Shown: positions 33,521-42,573, counted from the first letter of the stretch. The stretch: DNA of 64,000 nucleotides from JANWYT01 sp034437555 (GCA_034437555.1 DAOTTQ010000077.1:36078-100077), one strand, 5' to 3'. The notes: generated from the letters alone by a model not told the origin. Numbers and translations: made by a program.

Positions 33521-34717
33521 ATGAAGAAAACCATAGTGTTATCCATTTGCTTAGTATTTTTGGCTCTAGCAGTCAGTGTACAAGCACAAGCCCCGCGTCA
33601 GGTGTGGGCGTTTTATATGGGTTTCTGGGCAGGTGGTGTGTCGTGGGATATACAAGGCGATGTGCTGACTGACCGACCCTCCATTGGTAGTTATGACTCG
33701 CGTGATGGTGGTGTAGCGGGTACACAGATTGACCAAGCTAAAAGTGCTGGTATTGATGCCTTTATGGTGTCATGGTATGGTCTGGAAGATGGCGGTACAA
33801 CAACCCCTGCTTTGAACAATATGCTAGATAGGGCAGCAGAACGCGGCTTCCAAGTCGGTGCTGTTGTCGATATTTTCTCCTCACAATTTAATCGTAGCCG
33901 TGACGCGCTAGTCAATTCACTAAACTATTTGGTGTATGACCGCGCCAATCACCCTGCTTATCTGCGCTATAACGGCAAGCCTGTTATCATGTTCGCATTT
34001 CAAGGGCGAGCAGAATTTAGCAACAGCCAGTGGCAAGAAATTCGCAACGCTGTTGACCCCGACCGCAATACAATCTGGATTTCAGAAGGCATTGGTGGCT
34101 GTTGCCTGTACGGTGGCGCGATGGATGGCATGTACGCCTTCAACATTGCATGGGCAAATGGCAGTAGTAGCCGCTACACCCGTGAGCGTAACGCCGTCTT
34201 AAATTCGGGCGGCAGCATTTATGTCCCAACGGTGCATCCTGGCTGGAACGAAGATTTAATTGCAGCGCGTGAAGGTCGTGGTAATCCTACTAGCGTGAAA
34301 GAGCGCAATAACGGACAATTCCTAACGACCAGCTTTAGCGGTGCAACCGCTAGTGGCGCGGATGTCATCATGATTGGCACATGGAACGAGTTCATCGAGA
34401 ACAGCCATATCGAGCCGAGTGTGAACTACGGCACACAATCACTGGATATTTTGCGTCCGTTGATTGCTGATTGGAAGGGTGGCAGTACAACAGGCGGCGC
34501 TTTGGTGCGACCTGAATCCCCAACAGGGCAGATTTTGCAGGCAAACAACGCACTGAATGTCCGTCCAACAGCGAGTACCGATGACGCACCGTTGGGGAAA
34601 ATTGCTCCAGGCACGTACTACGCGGTACTTGGCACAGAGGGCGAATGGATTCTGATTGACTTCAACGGTCAGCAAGGCTACGTCAATTCGCGATTCGTGA
34701 CGGTCGAAAATCGGTAG
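33521..34717 (+). CDS. Secreted GH99/GH71-like glycoside hydrolase with C-terminal SH3 domain
   Basis: A 398-residue protein from the ATG at 33521, 8 bases after AAAAGG. Residues 1-22 are a signal peptide (MKKTIVLSICLVFLALAVSVQA). The catalytic part resembles GH99 endo-mannanase/mannosidase proteins: YMGFWAGG near the start, AKSAGIDAFMVSWYG, a central NGKPVIMFAF, and the motif GTWNEFIENSHIEPS, which in GH99 holds the catalytic acids. Residues 330-398 form a bacterial SH3 domain (LNVRPTASTDDAPLGKIAPG...GYVNSRFV) that could bind cell wall or substrate. It is transcribed away from the other sugar genes. Substrate (probably a mannan) is inferred. Confidence 0.75.
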   Translation: MKKTIVLSICLVFLALAVSVQAQAPRQVWAFYMGFWAGGVSWDIQGDVLTDRPSIGSYDSRDGGVAGTQIDQAKSAGIDAFMVSWYGLEDGGTTTPALNNMLDRAAERGFQVGAVVDIFSSQFNRSRDALVNSLNYLVYDRANHPAYLRYNGKPVIMFAFQGRAEFSNSQWQEIRNAVDPDRNTIWISEGIGGCCLYGGAMDGMYAFNIAWANGSSSRYTRERNAVLNSGGSIYVPTVHPGWNEDLIAAREGRGNPTSVKERNNGQFLTTSFSGATASGADVIMIGTWNEFIENSHIEPSVNYGTQSLDILRPLIADWKGGSTTGGALVRPESPTGQILQANNALNVRPTASTDDAPLGKIAPGTYYAVLGTEGEWILIDFNGQQGYVNSRFVTVENR

Positions 34718-34733
34718 ATTGAGATAAAGTTTG

Positions 34734-34764
34734 GGGCGATTCTGTAAATGGATCGCCCTTTTTT
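34734..34764 (+). terminator. Terminator of the GH99-like gene
   Basis: Stem GGGCGAT / ATCGCCC with a loop of 11 bases, followed by T6. Confidence 0.8.
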
Positions 34765-35084
34765 GTTTTCGTTTTTCGTAAAATTTTCCCCACGTTAGCG
34801 GGAAAGAGAGAAAACGCGGTGCTACACACCGTTGGGGCTACGCCCCCCCACCCCCGAGAAAAGCAGAAAGCTACTACGCCACCACACGCCCCAAATATAC
34901 CAAAAATCGCCTTATTTCGTAGGGACGCACCCGTTGGGTTGCTCTTAGACTTTGGTTGTTTTAAACAAAGTGGTTAAAATTTGATAAGCTATCAATTTTG
35001 ATGGAAACGCGAACACAGTTGAAACGCGTCCAAAGCGCATTTTTGCCAGCAAACAATAACCACATCCAACCTTGTTGCGGAGTC
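34765..35084. other. Non-coding interval with repeat-like segments
   Basis: No gene is apparent. It holds a GC-rich segment (GGGGCTACGCCCC hairpin, 34837-34849), a GTAGGGACGCACCCGTTGGG-like stretch near 34919, which resembles dispersed intergenic repeats of some Chloroflexota genomes, and an inverted repeat with arms AAAATTTGATA / TATCAATTTT around 34976-34999. No second copy of these occurs in this window, so I cannot call a repeat family. Confidence 0.35.
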
Positions 35085-35122
35085 AAAAAGAGCCAACTTC
35101 TGTGAAAAAGCTGGCTCTTTTT
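35085..35122. terminator. Bidirectional terminator after the GH1 gene
   Basis: Stem AAAAAGAGCCA / TGGCTCTTTTT flanked by T-runs on both strands. It lies 5 bases beyond the GH1 stop codon and ends the minus-strand sugar operon. Confidence 0.85.
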
Positions 35123-35126
35123 TGTT

Positions 35127-36452
35127 CTATTGGCTTTGTTGCTGTTCTATAAATCGACGATACCATTCACCACTTTGTTTCAGAGTGCGCTTGCCTGTCT
35201 TAAAATCAACATAGGTAATACCAAAACGCTTGCTATAGCCCCACGCCCACTCAAAGTTATCCATCAACGACCACACATAATAACCGCGCAATGGTACACC
35301 CTTTGCAATGGCACTCGCAGCCGCCTCAAAATGCGCTTCCAAATAGGCTTTTCTGCCATCATCATGCACTTTGCCATCGGCAGAGAATTCATCGTTGTAT
35401 GCAGCACCATTCTCTGTAACGTAAATGGCTTTGGGGGCGTATTCTTCATGTAAGCGCACCAACAATTGCTCTAAACCTTGTGGATACACTTCCCAATCCA
35501 TGGCGGTATATTCATTCGTTGTGCGTTCACCACGGGTGAAGAAAGGTTCATCTTTCCCCGCGCCGATGTATGCCCGTGAATAGTAGTTAATTCCCAAGAA
35601 ATCCGTAGGAACAGAAATATGCTTTAGGTCGCCCTCACGTACGTCAGGCACTTTGTCACCATAGAAGTCCCACATATCTTGGGGATATTCACCCTTATAG
35701 AGGGGGTCTAAGAACCAACGGTTAAAATAGCCATCAAAGCGTTTTGCGGCATCAACATCTTCTTCTCTATCCGTAATCGAATCTACCCAATTGAGGTTAA
35801 GCACAATGCCCACTTTGGCATCGCTTACGTTGGCACGAATCACATCCACTGCCGTCCCATGTGACAAAAGCACATAATGTGCAGCCGTAATGGCTTCTTT
35901 CCAGTTTTGATGACCGGGCGCATGTTCACCAATGCCATAGCTTAAAAACGAAATGCACCATGGTTCGTTGTGGGTTGCCCAGCTTTTTACGCGGTCACCC
36001 AAGCGATTGGTTACAACGTTGGTGTATTCGGTAAATGCGTCCACAATATCACGATTTAGCCATCCCCCCTTATCACCTAGGGCTTGGGGTAAATCCCAGT
36101 GATACAGTGTGGCAAGAGGCGAAATGTTCTTAGAAAGTAGCTCATCTACTAAACGATCATAAAAATCTAGCCCAAGTGGGTTAATTTTACCTATCCCATT
36201 AGGCAGAATCCGTGACCACGCAATGGAAAATCGGTACGATTGCAAGCCAATGTAAGACATAAGTGCAACGTCTTCTCTATAACGGTTATAGTGATCACAA
36301 GCATCATCGCCGTTATCACCATTAAGTACTTTGCCGGGTGTGTCACTAAACGTATCCCAAATTGTGGCACCACGCCCATCTTGTGTGGTTGCGCCTTCAA
36401 TTTGGTAACTGCTAGTGGCAGAACCCCAAATAAAATCCTTAGGAAATTTCAT
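35127..36452 (-). CDS. GH1 beta-glucosidase
   Basis: A 441-residue cytoplasmic beta-glucosidase of the BglA type. It starts with FPKDFIWGSATSSYQIEGA, has TLYHWDLPQAL, the acid/base motif THNEPW (Glu163) and the nucleophile motif YVTENGA (Glu347). Length matches bacterial GH1 enzymes. No signal peptide, so it hydrolyses imported beta-linked disaccharides such as cellobiose after uptake. It is the last gene of the LacI-controlled operon; AGAGG lies about 6 bases before the ATG. Confidence 0.95.
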   Translation of the reverse strand: MKFPKDFIWGSATSSYQIEGATTQDGRGATIWDTFSDTPGKVLNGDNGDDACDHYNRYREDVALMSYIGLQSYRFSIAWSRILPNGIGKINPLGLDFYDRLVDELLSKNISPLATLYHWDLPQALGDKGGWLNRDIVDAFTEYTNVVTNRLGDRVKSWATHNEPWCISFLSYGIGEHAPGHQNWKEAITAAHYVLLSHGTAVDVIRANVSDAKVGIVLNLNWVDSITDREEDVDAAKRFDGYFNRWFLDPLYKGEYPQDMWDFYGDKVPDVREGDLKHISVPTDFLGINYYSRAYIGAGKDEPFFTRGERTTNEYTAMDWEVYPQGLEQLLVRLHEEYAPKAIYVTENGAAYNDEFSADGKVHDDGRKAYLEAHFEAAASAIAKGVPLRGYYVWSLMDNFEWAWGYSKRFGITYVDFKTGKRTLKQSGEWYRRFIEQQQSQ

Positions 36453-36507
36453 TAGGAACCTCTTCGATGTATTGTTTTAATGAGTTGTGTTGCGGATACC
36501 AGCCCGA

Positions 36508-37800
36508 TTATGGGCTGGCAGGAATAACAAGTAACGCAACGCTTTGAGCAGGCATTGTTACTGTTGTTTGGCTAGACACCTCAAAAACCACAGGGCTTAA
36601 AATGCCGTCAATAGCACTAAATACAGTGTAGGTAGATGATGTGGGTTTGTCTAGCCCTATCAAGTTTAGCAAGCGTGTTTGTTCAGATTGCATGCGGTTG
36701 ACCATGATAAGCGCAATTGCCCCATCATCACGTTTGCTGGCATATAAAGTTACGTCTTCATCAGGGGTTTGCGTGTCTAATAACACTGTGCCAAACTGCT
36801 GATAGAGCTGGTAAACATAGAACGTAGGACGCACTTCATAACGCCCTAAAATACCCCATCCACCCAGCTTATCGCTGGACTGCATGTTAAAGTAGCCCAC
36901 CATAAACACATCATTCTTAATCATCCGCCCTAGCACATCTGACCACCAGATGGCATGTGCGCCAGAATCGGGGGTTGTTTGCCCACCGATATTTGCGCTC
37001 CAGTGGCTACTGGCTTCTGTAATGGCGACAGGCAAGGCTTGACCTGTAATATGCAAGGTCATTTCGTGCAAAGATTCCACAATGCCATCCCATGAGGGCG
37101 TATCGGCATAGAGTTCTTCTAAAGTGGGGGGCGTCGTTGTCGCGTTACTAGGGAATGGATACCGATGCACCGCAACAATATCCACAAGGTCGCCATTGGT
37201 CTCAAGGAACAGTTCTAGCCAGTCATAGCGCAACTGCCAATAGGGGTTATTGCTTCTGCCCACAAATTGCGATAGGTCGGGACCCACGAGGATAATGTCA
37301 GGGTCAACCGCCAGCATGGCTTCGGCAAAGGTTCGCCATTCTTGTACATGGCGTTCTGGTGGATAGTCGTCAAACAGGTCGGGTTCGTTGCCAATCGACC
37401 AATAACGCACCCCATAGCCCTTTTCTTCGTTCACATAGCGCAACAACGCCACTGCTTTTTCGGGCGTGCCGTTTTCTAGGCGCACATGAATAAGCGGTTC
37501 AACATTGTATTGTTTTGCTTGAGCAATGAAAAAGTCTATTTGTGAGGGCTGAAGGTCATTAAGGTCACCCACACGCCCACCGGGAAACCGCCAAAACGTG
37601 ACCCCAGAAACCTTCATTTCTTCTACAAGGTCAACGGGGATAACATTGAGAAGCCCATAATTTGCGCCATACACATAAGGGGAAACCGTTCCCCCCTCTT
37701 GTGATACGTTGACGGTCATTTCTAGTATGTCTTGGGAAAACACACCCGTCACCAGAAACATCGCAAGTACAATTGTCAGAATACGCAAACGATGCCACAT
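36508..37800 (-). CDS. Secreted GH39/GH51-like glycosidase (arabinofuranosidase-like)
   Basis: A 430-residue protein with a signal peptide (1-22). The segment VNVSQEGGTVSPYVYGANYGLL opens a TIM-barrel clan-A fold. GGRVGDLNDL, SIGNEPDLF with probable acid/base Glu139, VHRYPFP, and AITEASSHW with probable nucleophile Glu262 follow the arabinofuranosidase/xylosidase pattern. A C-terminal beta-domain spans about 340-430. The exact family and substrate are uncertain. Its ATG is 2 bases beyond the upstream permease stop, and its ribosome site overlaps that gene's last codons, so they are coupled. Confidence 0.72.
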   Translation of the reverse strand: MWHRLRILTIVLAMFLVTGVFSQDILEMTVNVSQEGGTVSPYVYGANYGLLNVIPVDLVEEMKVSGVTFWRFPGGRVGDLNDLQPSQIDFFIAQAKQYNVEPLIHVRLENGTPEKAVALLRYVNEEKGYGVRYWSIGNEPDLFDDYPPERHVQEWRTFAEAMLAVDPDIILVGPDLSQFVGRSNNPYWQLRYDWLELFLETNGDLVDIVAVHRYPFPSNATTTPPTLEELYADTPSWDGIVESLHEMTLHITGQALPVAITEASSHWSANIGGQTTPDSGAHAIWWSDVLGRMIKNDVFMVGYFNMQSSDKLGGWGILGRYEVRPTFYVYQLYQQFGTVLLDTQTPDEDVTLYASKRDDGAIALIMVNRMQSEQTRLLNLIGLDKPTSSTYTVFSAIDGILSPVVFEVSSQTTVTMPAQSVALLVIPASP

Positions 37801-37802
37801 GG

Positions 37803-38843
37803 TTATTTCTCCACGCCTGTAATCACCACACCCCGCATAAAGAAGCGTTGGGCAAGGATGAACAAGAACACAGGCAATGCCAACCCAATCAAGGCAGTGG
37901 CTTGAATGAGGTGTGGTTGTTGGTCATAGATAAAGTTAAATCGCTGAATCCCAATCGAAATAGGCTGAAGTTCGGGCTTGCCCAATAGGTAGATGAGGGG
38001 TTCAAAGTAGTCATTCCATGCAAACACAAAGTGGAACAATGCCACCGTAATCAACACAGGGTATGACTGCGGAATAATAACCAAGAGTAAAATCTTGAAG
38101 GGCCCCGCACCATCCAGCATAGCCGCTTCGTCAAGTTCTTTTGGAATTGAGAGGAAGTATTGGCGAAGCAAAAAGACATTATACGCATTGGCAAAGAAGT
38201 GAGGAACAATCAACGGCAACCATGTTCCCGTCCAACCAATTGTTGCAAAAAATACGTATGTAGGAACGAGAGTAACTTGGCGTGGCAAGATAATCGTGCC
38301 AATAAGCAACAAAAACACCAAATTCTTATACGGAATAGGGAAACGCGCAAAGCCGTATGCCACCAACACACATGAAATGAGCGTACCAATCAGCCCGAAA
38401 ACCGCAATTGCCAGCGTGTTTCTAAACAGCAAAGGAAAGTTAATGCCATTCCATACCGTAGCATAATTCTCAAAGTGCGGGTCAAACTCTTCTACGGGCG
38501 CAAGTGTACGCCAACGCCCTGCCCACTCGATGGGTTCGGCTTCTGGGTTTGCAGGGTCAACAAACGAGCTGTCCTCGCGTCCCTTACGCAAAATAGCCAA
38601 AGGTTTTACAGTGCCGTCTGACAATGGCACTTCAAACACATCTAGCATTTCCCCGTTGTACTCAAATCTATCTTGAGTAACAGGCAAAATATTGCCACGC
38701 GCCGAAGCTACAATTTGGTCTTTTGTCTTAAAAGAAGTCACAAAGCCATACACAAATGGCATTAAGAACGCCATCGCCAGCAAAAGCGCGAACAGAGTTG
38801 TGCTTCCAAACAGCAGAAAACGTCGCATCTGATATTCATACAT
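37803..38843 (-). CDS. Sugar ABC transporter permease, MalG type
   Basis: A 346-residue inner-membrane permease (carbohydrate uptake family 1). The EAA loop is EAAMLDGAGPFKILLLVIIPQS. About six helices are seen. Between helix 1 and the core, an additional loop of about 80 residues (near 45-115, including FEYNGEMLDVFEVPL and EWAGRWRTL) extends into the extracytoplasmic space; many family members have a shorter one. It is encoded 2 bases downstream of its partner permease. Confidence 0.9.
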   Translation of the reverse strand: MYEYQMRRFLLFGSTTLFALLLAMAFLMPFVYGFVTSFKTKDQIVASARGNILPVTQDRFEYNGEMLDVFEVPLSDGTVKPLAILRKGREDSSFVDPANPEAEPIEWAGRWRTLAPVEEFDPHFENYATVWNGINFPLLFRNTLAIAVFGLIGTLISCVLVAYGFARFPIPYKNLVFLLLIGTIILPRQVTLVPTYVFFATIGWTGTWLPLIVPHFFANAYNVFLLRQYFLSIPKELDEAAMLDGAGPFKILLLVIIPQSYPVLITVALFHFVFAWNDYFEPLIYLLGKPELQPISIGIQRFNFIYDQQPHLIQATALIGLALPVFLFILAQRFFMRGVVITGVEK

Positions 38844-38845
38844 GG

Positions 38846-39802
38846 TTAGTTATCTCCTGTGGGATAGTACACCCAATACTTGGCACTCCAGAACAAAAAT
38901 AGCGTTACACTAAACGCGATGGCAAACAAGAACCATGCCAGCGTAGAGCCATAACCCATGTTTTGGAATGTAAACGCCGTTTTATACAGATGAATGTTGT
39001 AAAAGAGCGTGCTATTGCCAGGGTCGCCTGAGCCTTCTTTAAGAATAAACGGTATTTCAAAGTACCTAAACAAGCCAATAACCGATAACACGAGATTGTA
39101 AAAAATCACCGGTGAAATAAGTGGCAAGGTAATTTTTCTAAAGCTCTGTATCGCATTTGCACCATCTACTTTGGCAGCCTCATAAAGTTCTGTCGGCACG
39201 CCTTGCATAGAAGACAAGGTAATCAGCATGGCGTTGCCAATACCCCATAGCCCCACGATATTGAGCGCGGGATAAATCCAGTCTACGCTATATAGCCAGT
39301 TAGGCGCACTAATCCCTAGTTGTACCAAAAAGCGATTAAGCCAGCCTGTTTCTGTGTTTAGCACACCACTCCAAATATAGGCAGCAGATACCACAGGCAC
39401 CATATAGGGCAAATAAAACGCCGTTCTAAAGAGCCTGCGCCCTACAAGAAGTGGGCTATTTAACAGTGCTGCCAAAAGCACGGGCAACATAATGGACAAT
39501 GGAAGCGCAATCGCTCCAAAGCGCAAAGTTGCTCCTAGTGAAATACCGACGCTAGGGTCTTGGAACAAATACTCGTAGTTCTTTAGACCAATGAACTGAA
39601 TATCATTGGGTTTTGTCAGGTTAAAGTTGGTCAGCGAAAAAATAAATGACGCAATCATGGGGAAAATCGTAAATACCAAAAAGCCCGCAATCCAAGGCGA
39701 GATAAACAAAAGACCCCAAAGTGCCTTACGTCTTGTCATTGGCGTATCTAGCGCGTCATTTTTTTGTTTTGTAGCACTCTGAAGCTCATTAAAGATGGTC
39801 AT
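38846..39802 (-). CDS. Sugar ABC transporter permease, MalF type
   Basis: A 318-residue permease with six transmembrane helices, starting after a 25-residue cytoplasmic tail. GLLFISPWIAGFLVFTIFPMIASFIFSLTNF is the typical first helix of this family. The EAA loop is EAAKVDGANAIQSFRKITLPLISP. It pairs with the MalG-type permease. No ATPase is encoded in the cluster, so the pair probably uses a shared MsmX/MalK-type ATPase from elsewhere. Confidence 0.92.
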   Translation of the reverse strand: MTIFNELQSATKQKNDALDTPMTRRKALWGLLFISPWIAGFLVFTIFPMIASFIFSLTNFNLTKPNDIQFIGLKNYEYLFQDPSVGISLGATLRFGAIALPLSIMLPVLLAALLNSPLLVGRRLFRTAFYLPYMVPVVSAAYIWSGVLNTETGWLNRFLVQLGISAPNWLYSVDWIYPALNIVGLWGIGNAMLITLSSMQGVPTELYEAAKVDGANAIQSFRKITLPLISPVIFYNLVLSVIGLFRYFEIPFILKEGSGDPGNSTLFYNIHLYKTAFTFQNMGYGSTLAWFLFAIAFSVTLFLFWSAKYWVYYPTGDN

Positions 39803-39845
39803 AATAACCGACCCTTCTATGGATAAACAAAAGGCGATTTGCGGA

Positions 39846-39875
39846 TTTTGGGCAAAGCATATGCCTTGCCCAAAA
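39846..39875 (-). other. Intercistronic stem-loop between sugar-binding protein and permease genes
   Basis: Arms TTTTGGGCAA and TTGCCCAAAA (10 bp) with a 10-base loop, ending 24 bases beyond the binding-protein stop codon. On the minus-strand RNA the hairpin ends in a U-run, so it could act as a leaky terminator or mRNA stabiliser, like the one after livK. Confidence 0.7.
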
Positions 39876-39899
39876 CCCTAGATGAGAGGAGAAAACAGC

Positions 39900-41307
39900 T
39901 TACTTCACTTCGTCAAAAATCAGCTGTAGGTCGGCGACCAATTCTTCCATAGTAGCGTTAATATCTAGGTCTGGTGTGCCGGTGTACAGTGTTTGGAAAG
40001 CACCAATACGGTCTTTTGCCTTCAAGTAGTTAGGCATGGGGTATTCATGGTTGGGGCTGTCGGAATAGGCAAGGCCATCCACAGCAACTTGCCAATTTAC
40101 ACCCTGCGGGAAGCGTTCATCCAATGCTGCAAAGAACGATTCTTGGTCGGCTTCACGGGCAGGCATACCACCGTATACTTGAAGCAATGTGGGTGAGGCT
40201 TCGCCTACTAGGTAGGATAGCACTTCAAAGGCTTCGGCGGGGTAGCGTGTGGTGGACATAATACGGAAGGTGTCACCATGCAGTTTTGCTGTAGCAACGC
40301 CGTTATAAACGGGTACGGGGGCAATGTCCCAGTCGCTACCTTCGCCAATACAGCAGGTGTACCAAAGGTGGGTGTGTGCCATAGCAGGTGTACCAAAGGT
40401 GGGTGTGTGCCATAGCCACTGCACCAGAGGAGAAAGCATTACCAGCAGCCAACAAATCGCTACCAGATTGGGCAGCATTGGGGATAAAGCGGTCTACCCA
40501 AATGCCGTTGTAGAACCAGTTCATGGCTTCTTGGAATTCAGTGGGCAATTGAGCATTGCCATCTGCGTCCACAAGGATATTAGAGCCAAACAGTGTCGAT
40601 TCACCGCGTGGTTCGTTCCATTGGCTTACAAAACCCCATTGTGCAATAGATTCTGGGTTAAAGTCGTCTTGGGTGGCATCCGCGCCGTCGGTGTCTACGG
40701 TCAACATCGTGGCAAGTTCACGGAGGGTTTCCATGTTCCATTCTTTTTCGTTGCCTTCAAAGTCGATGTAGGGTTCGCCATAAGCACTTGGGGGATAAGG
40801 CAAGCCTGCTTCATCAAATAGCGAGCGACGGAAGTAAATGGAAGTAGGGAATGTAGCAAAGGGCAAACCGAGCAAGCCCTGACCTTCTAAACGATACGCA
40901 TTCACTGCGCTTTCGGGGAATTGGCTAAGGTCATAGCCAGCAGCATCTACAAGGGGTTGAATGTCCAAGTAGTTACCAGCAAACCCATTAGAACCATCAC
41001 TACCAACAGGACCCACGATGTCGGGGGCTTGACCAGGGCTTACGGCTTCACTGGCAATCAAGGTAGCAAGTGTGTCATAAGCAACGTTGTTATCTGCGAT
41101 TTGAATTTGTAGCTCAATATTAGGGTGAGAAGCGTTAAAATCTGCTACTACTTGATTTTGCGCTTCAATTTGTTCTGGTTGACCGCCTGCGCCCAACCCT
41201 ACGAACCAAACAATTGTTACTTTGTCTTGGGCTGCTAAAGGCACAGTACCAAGCAATACAGCCATCACGACTAAGGCGATGAGAGAAGCCATTCTTTTAT
41301 GTAACAT
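39900..41307 (-). pseudogene. Sugar-binding protein gene split by a 31-bp tandem duplication
   Basis: This would encode an extracytoplasmic carbohydrate-binding protein (SBP family 1) of 458 residues. The start at 41307 follows GAGG. The first part, with signal peptide MLHKRMASLIALVVMAVLLGTVPLAAQ and KVTIVWFVGLGAGG, ends prematurely after AMAHTHLWYTC at a TAG at 40336-40338. The second part continues in another frame (CCIGEGSDWDIAPVPV...). The break is caused by an exact 31-bp tandem duplication at 40352-40413; 31 is not a multiple of three. Removing one copy gives GAVAMAHTHLWYTCCIGEGSDWD and a single 459-codon frame. As written, transport by this operon should fail unless slippage or recombination restores the gene. 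Confidence 0.85.
40352..40413. repeat. Exact 31-bp tandem duplication
   Basis: The unit beginning AGCAGGTGTACC occupies 40352-40382 and is repeated without a base change at 40383-40413, with no spacer. It causes the frameshift in the sugar-binding protein gene. Confidence 0.97.
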
Positions 41308-41360
41308 GGTTATTAACCTCATTTTATAAACTAAACAAGACGAATTGTTATCTAAAGGGT

Positions 41361-42437
41361 TTAGGGTATTGTTTGTCTTCCTTCGTTAAATAAGTCTTTG
41401 GTGTATAAAGCGCCACAAGACTCGCGGATAATAAGTTCTGTTGGTAAGATTGTAGATTGGCTACTCACACTCGCACCTTCCACGATGTCTAGTAAGAGAG
41501 CCGTTGCTTGCGTGCCTCGCTCCTGAACCGATTGTCTAATGGTTGTTAGACTAGGTTTAGAGGCGAGCGCCGCGGGCAAATCATCAAAACCAACCACAGA
41601 AATATTTTGAGGAACACGCAAACCAGCGTCATGAATGGCATCTATTGCGCCCAGTGCCACTTGGTCGTTAGCACAAAACACAGCGTCCACTTTTTGCCGT
41701 AGCAAAGCTTGCATTCCGTCATACCCCGACTCCCTAGAAAACACCCCTTCTGTTACAAATTCAGGCGTATATCCCATGGCGGTTTTTTGCATGGCAGAAA
41801 TGTAACCTTGCAGGCGGTCATAGCCATCGGGGTTATACAAGTCCCCTGTAATATGACCAATGCGCGTTCTTCCTAGTGCAACCAAGTGACGAACAGCAAC
41901 ATGAGATGCCGCCACGTTATCTATGGTTACGTAGCTTAGATGGCTAAACTCCTTTTCAGGACGTTCTACCAACACGACAGGAATAGGCATTTCTACGAGA
42001 CGTTTAACAAACGGATGGCGAGAGGAGATAGAAGCGATGATGAGACCATCCATTAGTCTATGGCGTATAATGCGCTCATAGAAACGCTCCGCATCGTTGA
42101 CCTCATCTTCTATCCACAGTAGCATGGCATAGTCACGCTGGTTGGTTACCCGCGTCACACCGCTTAGCAGTGTAGGAAAATAGAAGGGGTCGTGAAAAAT
42201 GACTGAAAAGGTTTGAGGAATGACCACACCAATGGTTTTAGTGCGTTGCGTTACCAAAGCACGGGCGGCTAAGTTTGGGCTATAGCCTTCCTCCTCGATA
42301 ATCCGTAGTACATGCTCGCGTGTTTTAGCTTTGACGTGAGGGTGCTGATTCACGACGCGAGAAACGGTTGACCGAGAAACTCCTGCCTTGCTGGCAATGC
42401 CTTCTAAATTAAGGTCACTACTCTTTTTATCAATCAT
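41361..42437 (-). CDS. LacI-family transcriptional regulator
   Basis: A 358-residue repressor. Residues 10-60 form the LacI HTH and hinge helix (LEGIASKAGVSRSTVSRVVNQHPHVKAKTREHVL), followed by a periplasmic-binding-protein-like sugar sensor with TKTIGVVIPQTF and DQVALGAIDAIHDAGLRVP. I use the ATG at 42437 over an in-frame TTG at 42449. The gene precedes the sugar-binding protein by about 50 bases and lies under a promoter with a LacI-type operator, so it most likely represses itself and the operon until a sugar is present. Confidence 0.9.
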   Translation of the reverse strand: MIDKKSSDLNLEGIASKAGVSRSTVSRVVNQHPHVKAKTREHVLRIIEEEGYSPNLAARALVTQRTKTIGVVIPQTFSVIFHDPFYFPTLLSGVTRVTNQRDYAMLLWIEDEVNDAERFYERIIRHRLMDGLIIASISSRHPFVKRLVEMPIPVVLVERPEKEFSHLSYVTIDNVAASHVAVRHLVALGRTRIGHITGDLYNPDGYDRLQGYISAMQKTAMGYTPEFVTEGVFSRESGYDGMQALLRQKVDAVFCANDQVALGAIDAIHDAGLRVPQNISVVGFDDLPAALASKPSLTTIRQSVQERGTQATALLLDIVEGASVSSQSTILPTELIIRESCGALYTKDLFNEGRQTIP

Positions 42438-42469
42438 TTTTGTCAACAATACTATCTTTCAAATTTTTA

Positions 42470-42483
42470 TGGGAGCGTTCCCA
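42470..42483. promoter_or_regulatory. LacI-type operator
   Basis: TGGGAGCGTTCCCA is a 14-base palindrome with one mismatch and the central CG that LacI/PurR-family hinge helices favour. It starts 10 bases downstream of the -10 box of the lacI promoter, so a bound repressor would block initiation. Confidence 0.75.
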
Positions 42484-42492
42484 ATTTCACTT

Positions 42493-42521
42493 AATGTATC
42501 CTCATCTAAAACATTTGTCAA
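42493..42521 (-). promoter_or_regulatory. Promoter of the lacI-sugar operon
   Basis: On the minus strand TTGACA (42521-42516), a 17-base spacer, and TACATT (42498-42493). The operator lies directly downstream. Confidence 0.8.
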
Positions 42522-42573
42522 GCAATTCGTCTAAATTTGGGCATCTCTTTTTGGCGATTTGTGCTAAAACAAC

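Noticed and set aside
40352..40413. Tandem 31-bp units as a CRISPR fragment
   Set aside because: Only two copies, no spacers, and the units lie inside a coding gene whose frame is restored by removing one.
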